This document shows, piece by piece, positions 27,101 through 35,240 of a DNA stretch of 64,000 nucleotides. The notes beneath the pieces were generated by a model, which was not told where the DNA came from, did no database searches, and saw only the letters and a list, made by a program, of their open reading frames with translations. Source of the stretch: Scandinavium sp051650185 (GTDB taxonomy: Bacteria > Pseudomonadota > Gammaproteobacteria > Enterobacterales > Enterobacteriaceae). A program made the position numbers and the translations under genes. Every line of letters starts with the position of its first letter. The first letter of the stretch is position 1. Where the stretch lies: NCBI RefSeq assembly GCF_051650185.1, contig NZ_JBOFIN010000071.1, positions 1-64,000 on the forward strand, read 5' to 3'.

Positions 27101-27193
27101 TTTATCGCCAACACGCTGACGCCGTTCGTTGGCGACGCCAACACCCAGACGCCGGAGTTTAAATCCTTCCTCGTGAACGTGGAAAAGGTGTAA
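24143..27193 (+). CDS. fdoG: Formate dehydrogenase-O major subunit, selenoprotein FdoG
   Basis: Catalytic molybdopterin subunit of respiratory formate dehydrogenase O, facing the periplasm. The gene spans 1017 codons with an in-frame TGA at 24728-24730 read as selenocysteine 196 (context NQARV-U-HGPT). A twin-arginine signal (SRRQFFK) begins the protein. A 4Fe-4S site (CTYCSVGCG...CPKGAG) and the molybdopterin domains follow. AAGGAG stands seven bases before the ATG at 24143. The length of 1016 residues equals that of E. coli. It must not be split at the TGA. It is cotranscribed with fdoH, fdoI and fdhE. Confidence 0.97.
24728..24770 (+). promoter_or_regulatory. UGA selenocysteine codon and SECIS hairpin of fdoG
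   Basis: Downstream of the TGA, GACCAA (24735-24740) pairs with TTGGTC (24765-24770) and AGCA with TGCT around the AGTCT apex. This is the bacterial SECIS position recognised by SelB. Confidence 0.85.
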
Positions 27194-27205
27194 CGGAGAC
27201 GACTT

Positions 27206-28108
27206 ATGGCTTATCAATCGCAAGATATCATCCGTCGTTCCGCGACTAACGGTTTCACCCCCGCGCCTCAGGCGCGGGATCACCAACAGGAAGTGGCGAA
27301 GCTTATCGACGTGACCACCTGTATCGGCTGTAAAGCCTGTCAGGTGGCCTGTTCGGAGTGGAACGACATTCGCGACGAAATCGGCAGTAACGTCGGCGTG
27401 TACGACAACCCGGCCGATTTAACCGCGAAGTCCTGGACGGTGATGCGTTTCTCCGAAGTGGAGCAAAACGACAAACTGGAGTGGCTGATCCGTAAAGATG
27501 GCTGCATGCACTGCGCCGACCCGGGCTGCCTGAAGGCATGTCCGTCAGAAGGGGCTATCATTCAATATGCCAACGGTATTGTCGACTTCCAGTCTGAGCA
27601 GTGCATCGGCTGTGGCTACTGCATCGCAGGCTGTCCGTTTGACGTACCGCGCCTGAACCCGGAAGACAACCGCGTCTACAAATGTACGCTGTGCGTCGAC
27701 CGTGTGACGGTGGGCCAGGAACCGGCCTGTGTGAAAACGTGCCCAACTGGCGCGATCCACTTCGGCTCGAAAGAGGACATGAAAACCCTCGCGGGCGAAC
27801 GTGTGGCAGAGCTTAAAACGCGCGGTTACGACAACGCTGGTCTGTACGATCCGGCGGGCGTTGGCGGCACTCACGTGATGTATGTTCTGCATCATGCCGA
27901 CAAACCGACGCTCTATCACGGCTTGCCGGAGAACCCGGAAATCAGCCAGACCGTTAAGTTCTGGAAAGGCATCTGGAAACCGCTCGCCGCGGTCGGCTTT
28001 GCGGCGACGTTTGCCGCCAGCATCTTCCACTATGTCGGTGTGGGTCCAAACCGCGCTGAAGAGGAAGAGGACAATCTGCATGAAGAGAAAGACGAGGTGC
28101 GCAAATGA
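27206..28108 (+). CDS. fdoH: Formate dehydrogenase-O iron-sulfur subunit FdoH
   Basis: Electron-transfer subunit with four 4Fe-4S clusters, passing electrons from FdoG to the cytochrome. Four cysteine clusters are visible: CIGCKACQVAC, CMHCADPGCLKAC, CIGCGYCIAGC and CTLC...CVKTC. A C-terminal membrane helix (WKPLAAVGFAATFAASIF) anchors it with the complex outside the membrane. It has 300 residues, 12 bases after fdoG, and overlaps fdoI by ATGA. Confidence 0.97.
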   Translation: MAYQSQDIIRRSATNGFTPAPQARDHQQEVAKLIDVTTCIGCKACQVACSEWNDIRDEIGSNVGVYDNPADLTAKSWTVMRFSEVEQNDKLEWLIRKDGCMHCADPGCLKACPSEGAIIQYANGIVDFQSEQCIGCGYCIAGCPFDVPRLNPEDNRVYKCTLCVDRVTVGQEPACVKTCPTGAIHFGSKEDMKTLAGERVAELKTRGYDNAGLYDPAGVGGTHVMYVLHHADKPTLYHGLPENPEISQTVKFWKGIWKPLAAVGFAATFAASIFHYVGVGPNRAEEEEDNLHEEKDEVRK

Positions 28109-28740
28109 AACGTCGTGACACCATCGTGCGCTACACCGCACCGGAACGCATCAACCACTGGGTCACCGCCTTCTGCTTCATTCTGGCGGCGGTGAGCGGG
28201 CTGGGCTTTTTCTTCCCGTCCTTTAACTGGCTGATGCACATTCTCGGAACACCGCAGCTGGCGCGCATTCTGCACCCGTTCGTCGGGGTGGTGATGTTTG
28301 CTTCCTTCATCATCATGTTCTTCCGCTACTGGCACCACAACCTAATCAATCGGGATGATATCTTTTGGGCGAAGAATATTCGTAAGATCGTCGTCAACGA
28401 GGAAGTAGGAGACACCGGGCGCTATAATTTCGGCCAGAAGTGCGTGTTCTGGGCGGCAATTATCTTCCTGGTGTTACTGCTGGTGAGCGGCGTCATTATC
28501 TGGCGGCCGTACTTCGCGCCAGCGTTCTCCATTCCGGTTATCCGCTTCGCGCTGATGCTGCATTCATTTGCCGCGGTAGCGTTAATTGTGGTTATTATGG
28601 TGCATATCTACGCCGCCCTTTGGGTTAAAGGCACCATTACCGCGATGGTGGAAGGATGGGTCACCCGCAGTTGGGCGAAGAAACATCACCCGCGCTGGTA
28701 CCGTGAAGTCCGCCAGAAACAGGAAAAATCGACCGAATGA
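28105..28740 (+). CDS. fdoI: Formate dehydrogenase-O cytochrome b subunit FdoI
   Basis: Inner-membrane cytochrome b556 subunit that passes electrons to the quinone pool. The 211 residues have four hydrophobic helices and histidines suited to two b hemes (ERINHW, LHPFVGV, LMLHSFAAVALI and MVHIYAAL). It overlaps fdoH upstream and fdhE downstream by four bases each. Confidence 0.96.
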   Translation: MKRRDTIVRYTAPERINHWVTAFCFILAAVSGLGFFFPSFNWLMHILGTPQLARILHPFVGVVMFASFIIMFFRYWHHNLINRDDIFWAKNIRKIVVNEEVGDTGRYNFGQKCVFWAAIIFLVLLLVSGVIIWRPYFAPAFSIPVIRFALMLHSFAAVALIVVIMVHIYAALWVKGTITAMVEGWVTRSWAKKHHPRWYREVRQKQEKSTE

Positions 28741-29666
28741 GTATTCGCATAATCCCTCAGGATGAACTGGGGAGTAGCGAGAAACGTACGGCGGAAGCAA
28801 TTCCGCCGTTATTATTCCCGCGACTAAAGAACCTCTACCACCGCCGGGCGGAACGCCTGCTGCAGCTGGCGCAGGAAAATCCACTGGGCGACTATCTGCG
28901 TTTTGCCGCGCTGATTGCCCACGCGCAGGAAGTGGTGCTGTACGACCATCCTCTGCAAATGGACTTGACCGCGCGCATCAAAGAAGCTGCCGCCCAGGGC
29001 AAACCGCCGCTGGATATCCACACGCTGCCACGCGACAAACACTGGCAAAAGCTGCTGCAATCAATGATTGCCGAGCTGAAACCCGAGATGAGCGGCCCTG
29101 CGTTATCGGTTATCGAGAATCTGGAGAAAGCGTCGGATCAGGAACTGGAAGCGATGGCCACTGCGCTGTTTGCTTCAGAATTTGCTTCCGTCAGCAGCGA
29201 CAAAGCGCCGTTTATCTGGGCTGCCCTGTCGCTCTATTGGGCGCAAATGGCGAACCTGATCCCAGGCAAGGCCCGCGCTGAGTATGGCGAGCATCGCCAG
29301 TTCTGTCCGGTGTGCGGCTCAATGCCGGTGTCCAGCGTCGTGCAGATTGGTACGACGCAAGGGCTGCGCTATCTGCATTGCAACCTGTGTGAATCCGAGT
29401 GGCATGTGGTGCGCGTGAAGTGCAGCAACTGCGAGCAAAGCCGTGATTTGCATTACTGGTCGCTGGATAACGAACAGGCTTCCGTCAAAGCGGAAAGCTG
29501 TGGCGATTGCGGCACTTACCTGAAGATCCTGTATCAGGAAAAAGACCCGAACGTCGAGCCTGTGGCCGACGATCTCGCCTCGCTGGTGCTGGACGCGCGC
29601 ATGGAGCAAGAGGGCTTTGCCCGCAGTTCCATCAACCCGTTCCTGTTCCCGGGCGAAGGGGAATAA
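28737..29666 (+). CDS. fdhE: Formate dehydrogenase maturation protein FdhE
   Basis: Cytoplasmic iron-binding accessory protein needed for assembly of respiratory formate dehydrogenases. It has 309 residues. The C-terminal half carries four CXXC rubredoxin-like motifs: CPVCG, CNLCE, CSNCEQ and CGDCG. It overlaps fdoI by ATGA and ends the operon. A hairpin follows the stop. Confidence 0.96.
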   Translation: MSIRIIPQDELGSSEKRTAEAIPPLLFPRLKNLYHRRAERLLQLAQENPLGDYLRFAALIAHAQEVVLYDHPLQMDLTARIKEAAAQGKPPLDIHTLPRDKHWQKLLQSMIAELKPEMSGPALSVIENLEKASDQELEAMATALFASEFASVSSDKAPFIWAALSLYWAQMANLIPGKARAEYGEHRQFCPVCGSMPVSSVVQIGTTQGLRYLHCNLCESEWHVVRVKCSNCEQSRDLHYWSLDNEQASVKAESCGDCGTYLKILYQEKDPNVEPVADDLASLVLDARMEQEGFARSSINPFLFPGEGE

Positions 29667-29675
29667 TTGTGTGAA

Positions 29676-29700
29676 AGCCGGGTGCGACTGCACCCGGTTT
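29676..29700. terminator. Hairpin between fdhE and the antitoxin gene
   Basis: CCGGGTGC-GACT-GCACCCGG with a short T run, between the convergent fdhE and antitoxin genes. Its left 14 bases recur exactly at 31453-31466. Confidence 0.75.
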
Positions 29701-29989
29701 ATTGTGCCAAAGCGGCAATCACATTGACCGGATCGTTCGCAATGGCGCGCAATAATGCTTTTGCAGGCCCGGTAGGAGAACGCCGACCTTGTTCCCAGTT
29801 CCTCAGCGTATCGACGCTGACAGAAATCAGACTGGCAAAACGCGTTTGAGAAAGCCCCGAAGCGTGGCGAATTTCTTTGATTTTCATGGCATCGACTTCG
29901 AAAACACGAGAAGGCTCACGAGTGCCGTCCACAATGTCGTTCATCTCTTCCATGCTTTTCGTTAAGCGTTCAAAAAGTGCCTTATCCAT
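29699..29989 (-). CDS. XRE-type antitoxin (NadS/HigA-like)
   Basis: A 96-residue antitoxin whose C-terminal helix-turn-helix contains IRHASGLSQTRFASLISVSV and DTLRNWEQGRR. The N-terminal part (1-35) probably wraps the toxin. It follows the toxin gene with no spacer (toxin TAA, then ATG), the toxin-first order of HigBA-like pairs. It likely binds the palindrome at 30340-30356. Confidence 0.85.
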   Translation of the reverse strand: MDKALFERLTKSMEEMNDIVDGTREPSRVFEVDAMKIKEIRHASGLSQTRFASLISVSVDTLRNWEQGRRSPTGPAKALLRAIANDPVNVIAALAQ

Positions 29990-30301
29990 TTACCACCTCT
30001 CATTGAGTTTGCGCAGGATGGCTTTATCTTGCGCTGAAAAATCATCCTTCAGGCCTTTACGGTAGATCAGCAACAACCGAATCTCTTCCGCACGAGAGCG
30101 GTAGTAGTAAATCACCCGCACCCCGCCGCTTTTCCCTTTCCCGTTTGCGGCCCAGCGAACCTTTCTTAGCCCACCCGTTCCCGGGATCACCTCCCCGCCT
30201 TCCGGATGAATCGTGAGAAAACATTGGAACTGCCTGTACTCCTCTTCGGCAAGCAATTGCTCCACGTCTTCCGTAAACATGCTTGTTTCAATAAAGATCA
30301 T
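29990..30301 (-). CDS. RelE/HigB2-type toxin
   Basis: A 103-residue RelE-superfamily toxin starting MIFIETSMFTEDVEQLL. GGLRKVRWA, GKGKSGGVRVIYYY and IYRKGLKDDFS are characteristic of the HigB2/RelE-like group that cleaves mRNA on the ribosome. A longer frame from 30361 passes through the operator and promoter and is rejected. It is expressed from an overlapping promoter/operator with its antitoxin downstream. Confidence 0.85.
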   Translation of the reverse strand: MIFIETSMFTEDVEQLLAEEEYRQFQCFLTIHPEGGEVIPGTGGLRKVRWAANGKGKSGGVRVIYYYRSRAEEIRLLLIYRKGLKDDFSAQDKAILRKLNERW

Positions 30302-30339
30302 AACAGTACGCCATTGGCTTAGAGTAGCATAATTAAACA

Positions 30340-30356
30340 GTACGTCAATGACGTAC
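30340..30356 (-). promoter_or_regulatory. Operator and promoter of the RelE/XRE toxin-antitoxin pair
   Basis: GTACGT-CAATG-ACGTAC is a palindrome with a five-base centre. On the minus strand it includes a -35-like TTGACG, with an extended -10 TGCTACTCT sixteen bases on, so antitoxin binding would occlude the promoter. A related ACAGTACG word recurs at 30303-30310. Confidence 0.65.
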
Positions 30357-30540
30357 CCCACGTTTAAATACGCTACCGCTAATTGACTTAAAATTCGCGT
30401 AATTCAGGATGAAATCACTTAGGTTTTTCGATTTTTGCGTACAGCTTTCCAGATCCTGACATTGCCTGGTTTTGGTTATTTTCATCACTACAAATCCAGG
30501 CTATAACACTGGATATCCAAACAGCAAAAAGGAATTGATG

Positions 30541-31449
30541 ATGGCGCTGGAACAAGGTATTGCGGAACTGGTGAAGGACTTTATTGCCGCTGGCCGTCCC
30601 TCCCCAAGGGAACAAAGTATTGATGATCGGAGAAAGGGTTATGTGGCAAGTACGGTGCTTGCCGGTGAAATTGAAACCCGCGTGCAGGTTAACGATGTTG
30701 AGCTTGAGGGCATGCGTTTTCGTGTTGTGTCCCCAAAAAATGTGACGAGTCCTCTGCCTGCGGTTATCTACTATCACGGCGGCTGTTTTGTTAGCGGTGG
30801 GTTCGCCACACACGACAACCAGCTGCGACAGATGGCTTATCTGGGTCACTGTCATGTCATCGCCGTTCAATACCGACTGGCACCTGAACACGGTTATCCC
30901 GCAGCGCACGACGATGCTGAAACGGGTGCAAACATAGTCTGGCGAAATGCCCGTCAGTTTGGTATCGATGCTGCCCGTATTACCCTCGCTGGCGATAGCG
31001 CTGGCGGCCATCTGGCGCTGGTGACCGCCCTTCGCCTTAAAATCGAAGCACAATGGCAGCCTGCAAAACTCATTCTTATCTACCCCATGCTCGATGCAAC
31101 GGCGAGTTTTGCGAGCTATACCCGTAATGGTGAAGATTACGTGATTACCCGCGATACGCTTTTGAGCGGGTATGAACTCTATCTCGGCACGCTTGGGCGT
31201 ATGCATCCTGAAGCCAGCCCTTTATGGCGTGAAGACTTATGTGGCCTGCCGCCAGTCCACATCATCACCGCAGAGTACGACCCGCTCTGTGACGAAGGGA
31301 TGGAATTGCAGCAACGTATTCAGGCGCAAGGCGGCGAGTGTTCCAATGCACACTACCCCGGCGTGATACACGGCTTCTTTCAGTTAGGGGGGATCAGCGA
31401 GTCGGCGCGGGAAGCAATGAAGGACGTGGCCCGTGAAATAGTGCGCTGA
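30541..31449 (+). CDS. Alpha/beta hydrolase of the hormone-sensitive-lipase (acetyl-hydrolase) family
   Basis: A 302-residue predicted cytoplasmic esterase. The oxyanion-hole motif is YYHGGCFVSGG (a Cys where HGGG is usual) and the nucleophile elbow is LAGDSAGGHLAL. The acid lies in ITAEYDPLCDEG and the catalytic His in GVIHGFFQLG, so the triad is intact. AAGGA precedes the double ATG (30538, 30541). It sits between two toxin-antitoxin pairs that point the other way, an unusual position. Substrate unknown. Confidence 0.85.
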   Translation: MALEQGIAELVKDFIAAGRPSPREQSIDDRRKGYVASTVLAGEIETRVQVNDVELEGMRFRVVSPKNVTSPLPAVIYYHGGCFVSGGFATHDNQLRQMAYLGHCHVIAVQYRLAPEHGYPAAHDDAETGANIVWRNARQFGIDAARITLAGDSAGGHLALVTALRLKIEAQWQPAKLILIYPMLDATASFASYTRNGEDYVITRDTLLSGYELYLGTLGRMHPEASPLWREDLCGLPPVHIITAEYDPLCDEGMELQQRIQAQGGECSNAHYPGVIHGFFQLGGISESAREAMKDVAREIVR

Positions 31450-31452
31450 TAA

Positions 31453-31472
31453 CCGGGTGCGACTGCGCCCAG
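31453..31472. repeat. Hairpin sharing 14 bases with the fdhE terminator
   Basis: CCGGGTGCGACTGC is identical to 29678-29691. Here the right arm is degenerate (GCCCAG), so the hairpin is weaker. The two copies flank the toxin-antitoxin/hydrolase islet. Confidence 0.65.
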
Positions 31473-31476
31473 CTTG

Positions 31477-31842
31477 TTAATACGGCGTTTTCACGCCGAT
31501 GATGCCAGCAAAATCTTTGGTATTTCGGGTGATGAGGGAACAATTTCGTACCTGAGCACTGGCAAGAATAATGGCATCGGGGAGTTTCATCCCGTACTCC
31601 GCCCGAAGCAGTACACTCCTTTCAGCGACCACCTTCGAAATATCGATGATTTCAAACGCTCCCAATACCGCAGCCGTTTTCGCTTCCTGACCGTATTTTT
31701 TAGCCCCCACCATCACCTCCATCCAGGATATCAGGCTGATCGCACGATGTGCTGCCCCCTGCTCGATGGCTTCCGCTGCGCAAGTGCGATTGTTCAGGAG
31801 ATCGATGAGGATATTGGTATCAAAAACTGCCATACGTTCCAT
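31477..31842 (-). CDS. vapC: VapC-type PIN-domain toxin
   Basis: A 121-residue PIN-domain ribonuclease. Acidic active-site residues are visible in VFDTNILIDLL (Asp), SWMEVMVG (Glu), LPDAIILASA (Asp) and TRNTKDF (Asp). GAGGAG lies nine bases before the ATG; an internal ATG at 31833 is an alternative. It is preceded by its antitoxin three bases upstream. The hydrolase gene is convergent. Confidence 0.9.
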   Translation of the reverse strand: MERMAVFDTNILIDLLNNRTCAAEAIEQGAAHRAISLISWMEVMVGAKKYGQEAKTAAVLGAFEIIDISKVVAERSVLLRAEYGMKLPDAIILASAQVRNCSLITRNTKDFAGIIGVKTPY

Positions 31843-31845
31843 GAA

Positions 31846-32088
31846 CTACCACTCCTCACGCAGCTTACGTTCATATTCAAGTCCTTCTTCAATGCGATCT
31901 CCCCATAGGCCCAACCCTTCGCGAATGGCCGATAAGCTTTGTGTATCCAGATACTGCTCTACCGCTTCACGCAATAACTCTGCACGTGGTTGGTTACGCA
32001 GCTGTTTGAGGCTATCCAGTCGTTGCAAAACATCATCTGAAAGATCGAGCAATATTCTTCCCATCGTTAATTCCATTAGTGCGCCCAC
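31846..32088 (-). CDS. vapB: VapB-type ribbon-helix-helix antitoxin
   Basis: An 80-residue antitoxin. The N-terminal ribbon-helix-helix (GRILLDLSDDVLQRLDSLKQ, then RNQPRAELLREAV) binds DNA, and the acidic C-terminal tail (IEEGLEYERKLREEW) should bind VapC. The GTG at 32088 has the best ribosome site (GAGGT five bases upstream). ATGs at 32076 and 32064 would give 76 and 72 residues and cannot be excluded. Confidence 0.82.
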   Translation of the reverse strand: MGALMELTMGRILLDLSDDVLQRLDSLKQLRNQPRAELLREAVEQYLDTQSLSAIREGLGLWGDRIEEGLEYERKLREEW

Positions 32089-32239
32089 ATATCACCTCAG
32101 TATATCAGAATCGGTTAGTTTTCACGCACAATACACAGACAAAAAGAAAGGGTAAAGGTGATTTTTGCAGCAGAGATCAATTTTGCGAGGCGCTTTCCAG
32201 CAAATTGAAAATGAAAATGTTTTTGCAGAATTGGACATA

Positions 32240-32263
32240 GCCCACCGCATCGACGCAGTGGGC
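32240..32263. other. Hairpin downstream of yiiD
   Basis: GCCCAC and GTGGGC with further pairing inside (CGCATCGACGCAG). No T run is adjacent, so termination strength is uncertain. It lies between yiiD and vapB, both on the minus strand. Confidence 0.45.
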
Positions 32264-32272
32264 TGAGGGGCG

Positions 32273-33262
32273 TTACTCTTCTTCGTTCCCGCCCTCTTCC
32301 AGCGGCCCGAAAGGTTTTGCCGGCAGCACAATGTAGATGCCTTCGAAAATCGCGCCAGAGGTTTCATCGCCAAACAGCTCAACCTGCAATTGAACGCGTG
32401 CTTTGCGGCCACGAGCCAACCTGTCGAGGTCACCGCTTAATGAGCCAAGGTCGGCAATCGCGCTGGGTTTTCCACTGATTGGATTGCTGTAGCGAATATG
32501 CGCGTCCGCCAGGATGATGGTGCCGCCCAGATGGCGCTCGCGCAGCATCAGCCAGATGAGGCCCCAGCCTGTCAGTGTGGCGAGCGAAAACAGGCTGCCC
32601 GCGAACAGCGTATTGTGTGGGTTCTGGTTACCGATTTCCGGCATGGTGGTGATAAATTTCTGCCCGGTGTATTGCTGAATGCGAACGCCCATTTTTTCGC
32701 TCAGGGGAATGTGTTCATACCAGGCTTGTTGCAGCTGCCCACACCAGTCGCCGCGATGCAGAATATCGTCCAGCGTGGCGACAGGTTTAATCATCAGGAA
32801 ATGGCGCACGGGTGTGGTTTGCGGAGTAGTAATTTCGCCCTGATTCACAAAGCCCAGCTTGGCAAAAAACTCGACGGCGTCTTCACGCGCGCTACAGGTG
32901 ACGCGTTTTACGCCTTCCTGACGCGCCACTGATTCGAGCGTCATCGCCATCAGCGTACCCAGGCCTTTATCCTGCACGGCGGGGTCTACGGCCATAAAGC
33001 GAATGGACGCTTCGTAATCCGCGTTAATGTACAACCGCCCGACAGCGACCAGATTGCCCGCTTCGTCGACCACCATTTGATGATGCGCCATGGCATCCCA
33101 GGCATCGCGCTCGGAGCCTTTAGGCTGATGCAAGGGTTTGCGCAGCATCTCCCAGCGAAACTGGTAATAACGCTCTAACTCTTCTTCCGTTTGCGGTACT
33201 CGAAGGTGATACATAGCGGAACTCTCTTTTGCGGCCCGCGCCCAACCGGCATGAAGACTCAT
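32273..33262 (-). CDS. fabY: YiiD (FabY), GNAT plus thioesterase-like protein
   Basis: A 329-residue cytoplasmic protein equal in length to E. coli YiiD. The N-terminal half is a GNAT acetyltransferase domain (about 17-150, with RFMAVDPAVQDKGLGTLM). The C-terminal half (about 170-320) is the YiiD_C hotdog-like domain with NPHNTLFAGSLFSLATLTGW. In E. coli the gene has been linked to initiation of fatty-acid synthesis and renamed fabY. The start overlaps the dtd stop (ATGA). ATG at 33214 (MYHLRVPQ) is a possible shorter start. Confidence 0.92.
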   Translation of the reverse strand: MSLHAGWARAAKESSAMYHLRVPQTEEELERYYQFRWEMLRKPLHQPKGSERDAWDAMAHHQMVVDEAGNLVAVGRLYINADYEASIRFMAVDPAVQDKGLGTLMAMTLESVARQEGVKRVTCSAREDAVEFFAKLGFVNQGEITTPQTTPVRHFLMIKPVATLDDILHRGDWCGQLQQAWYEHIPLSEKMGVRIQQYTGQKFITTMPEIGNQNPHNTLFAGSLFSLATLTGWGLIWLMLRERHLGGTIILADAHIRYSNPISGKPSAIADLGSLSGDLDRLARGRKARVQLQVELFGDETSGAIFEGIYIVLPAKPFGPLEEGGNEEE

Positions 33263-33696
33263 ACCTGTAACCAGAAGGTCACGGGGCCATCGTTAACCAG
33301 TGACACCTGCATATCGGCAGCGAAACGCCCGGTTTGGGTGTGCATTTCCTGCTGACGGCAACGTTCAACAAAGTAGTCGTATAGCGCTTCTGCTTTCTCG
33401 GGTGTCGCACCGCGTGAAAACCCCGGGCGCATGCCGCGTTCGGTATCTGCCGCCAGAGTAAACTGAGAAACCACCAGCACGCTGCCACCCGCCTGCTGAA
33501 CATTCAGGTTCATTTTGCCGTCGGCATCGCTGAAAATTCGGTAGCCCAGCACGCGCTCACAGAGGCGATTTGCTTTTTGCTCGTCGTCTTCTTTTTCGAC
33601 ACCCAATAGCACCAAAAGTCCCTGGTCAATTTCTCCCGTCACCTCTCCCTCCACGGTGACGCTGGCACGGGTTACGCGCTGAATTAATGCGATCAT
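33259..33696 (-). CDS. dtd: D-aminoacyl-tRNA deacylase Dtd
   Basis: Hydrolyses D-amino acids from mischarged tRNAs. The 145 residues from MIALIQRVTRASV match the universal family length. The two active-site signatures SQFTLAADT and GPVTFWLQV are present. It overlaps yihY (ATGA) and fabY (ATGA), a coupled cluster. A longer frame from 33807 runs back into yihY and is not the start. Confidence 0.97.
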   Translation of the reverse strand: MIALIQRVTRASVTVEGEVTGEIDQGLLVLLGVEKEDDEQKANRLCERVLGYRIFSDADGKMNLNVQQAGGSVLVVSQFTLAADTERGMRPGFSRGATPEKAEALYDYFVERCRQQEMHTQTGRFAADMQVSLVNDGPVTFWLQV

Positions 33697-34565
33697 GGTT
33701 GCTCGTCTTGTTCCTCGCGTGCAGCGAGTTTGAGTTTTCGGTATTCCCCGAGAGTGACAGTTATTTCCGCGCCAAGCAAGACGATGCACCACGTCCAGTA
33801 GACCCAAACAAACAAAATGGGAATGACCGAAAGCACGCCATAAATCAGCTGATACGACGGAAAGGTGGTGATGTAGAGGGCAAAGCCTTTCTTGCCAAGC
33901 TCGAACAACAATGCGGCGACCAGCGCCCCGACGACGGCATCACGGTTCAACACTCGCGTTGTCGGCACAATGCTGTAAAGCAGCCAGAACGACATCCACG
34001 AAAGCAGCAACGGAAAGATTCGCAGCACATTATCGATGACACCATTAAGCTCGCTGGCCCAGCGCAGAGAGAGCAAATAGGAGCTTATCGCCAGGCTCGC
34101 GCCCGCCAGTAACGGCCCAAGCGTGAGGATCATCCAGTAGACCGCAAAAGAGTACACTTTCGGCCGCACCCGCTTGCTCCGCCATATCGTATTGAGCGCA
34201 CTATCAATGGCATACATCAGCAACAGCGCGGTGACGATAAGCCCACAGGCACCGACGGCGGTCATTTTGTTGGAGTTAGCCACGAACTGTTCGATGTAAC
34301 GCTGGATGACATCGCCAGTGGCGGGCAGAAAGTTGGCAAACACGAAATGACGTAACGTCACGCTGACGTCAGAAAACATGGGAAAAGCGGCGAACAGGGC
34401 GAAGATCACCGCGATTAACGGGACTAATGAAAGCAACGACACATAGGCCAGGTTTCCGGCCAGTGTCGTCATATGGTCTTCATCAATCCGCCGCCAGAGT
34501 AACTTACACCAGGCCATCAGGGGCCCAGGATATCGGCTGGCTTTTTGATGAACGGTTTTTAACAT
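33693..34565 (-). CDS. yihY: UPF0761 inner-membrane protein YihY
   Basis: A 290-residue membrane protein with about six hydrophobic segments (for example VSLLSLVPLIAVIFALFAAF), formerly misnamed ribonuclease BN. TLAGNLAYVSLLSLVPL is family-typical. Function unknown. It overlaps yihX by seven bases upstream and dtd by four downstream. Confidence 0.95.
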   Translation of the reverse strand: MLKTVHQKASRYPGPLMAWCKLLWRRIDEDHMTTLAGNLAYVSLLSLVPLIAVIFALFAAFPMFSDVSVTLRHFVFANFLPATGDVIQRYIEQFVANSNKMTAVGACGLIVTALLLMYAIDSALNTIWRSKRVRPKVYSFAVYWMILTLGPLLAGASLAISSYLLSLRWASELNGVIDNVLRIFPLLLSWMSFWLLYSIVPTTRVLNRDAVVGALVAALLFELGKKGFALYITTFPSYQLIYGVLSVIPILFVWVYWTWCIVLLGAEITVTLGEYRKLKLAAREEQDEQP

Positions 34566-35158
34566 AGCTGCTTCGCGAAATAGTCCGGGATCGTTTCTTT
34601 ACCGCTCACCAGAATGCTGGTGATCCCCAGCTGGTTAGCCCTTTCTATATTATCGGCGTTGTCATCGAAAAAGACCGTATCGCTGGCTGAAAATCCTTCT
34701 TTCTCCAGCACCTGTTGATAAATACGCGTTTCGGGTTTACGCATTCCCATCTCTTGCGACAGATAAATATGATCGGCCGCAGCGCGAACTTCCGGATATT
34801 CATCAGGCCAGAAAGTGGTATGCAGCCGGTTGGTGTTCGAAAGCACCACCACGCGATGACCCTGTTCACGCAATTTGTGCATGATGGCGATCGCTTCCGG
34901 GCGCAGACCAACAAATATCGCCTGCCAGCCATGGGCAAACTGTTCGTAGCTCAGGGGCAAATCCATTTCATGGCAAAGCGCTTGTGCGAAGGCTTCGTCG
35001 CTGATTTCACCACGCTCATGCTGATGGAAAGCTTCGCCCATGACAAAATTCTGTTTCAGCGTCGCCAGCGGCACACGGCTGAAATCACTCCATGCGCCAA
35101 ACACCCGGTTGAAGTCGATGTCGACAATCACATTACCTAAATCAAAGATATAGAGCAT
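34559..35158 (-). CDS. yihX: HAD phosphatase YihX (alpha-D-glucose-1-phosphate phosphatase)
   Basis: HAD-superfamily phosphatase that in E. coli releases glucose from alpha-glucose 1-phosphate. The 199 residues begin MLYIFDLGNVIVDID, with the catalytic Asp pair at the start, LSNTNRLHTTF (motif II), GMRKPETRIYQ (motif III Lys) and FFDDNADN (motif IV). GGAGAGG precedes the ATG at 35158. A longer frame from 35311 has no homology in its first 51 residues. Confidence 0.95.
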   Translation of the reverse strand: MLYIFDLGNVIVDIDFNRVFGAWSDFSRVPLATLKQNFVMGEAFHQHERGEISDEAFAQALCHEMDLPLSYEQFAHGWQAIFVGLRPEAIAIMHKLREQGHRVVVLSNTNRLHTTFWPDEYPEVRAAADHIYLSQEMGMRKPETRIYQQVLEKEGFSASDTVFFDDNADNIERANQLGITSILVSGKETIPDYFAKQLC

Positions 35159-35240
35159 GATCCTCTCCTTTTGCGTCATGGAAAAATAACTGTAGCGGGA
35201 AAGGAGCGGTTTGACTACGTCTCTCTTGCAGAACCCCGGT

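Noticed and set aside
30302..30361. Longer RelE-type toxin starting at 30361
   Set aside because: The extension covers the palindromic operator and promoter; the start at 30301 gives the usual toxin length.
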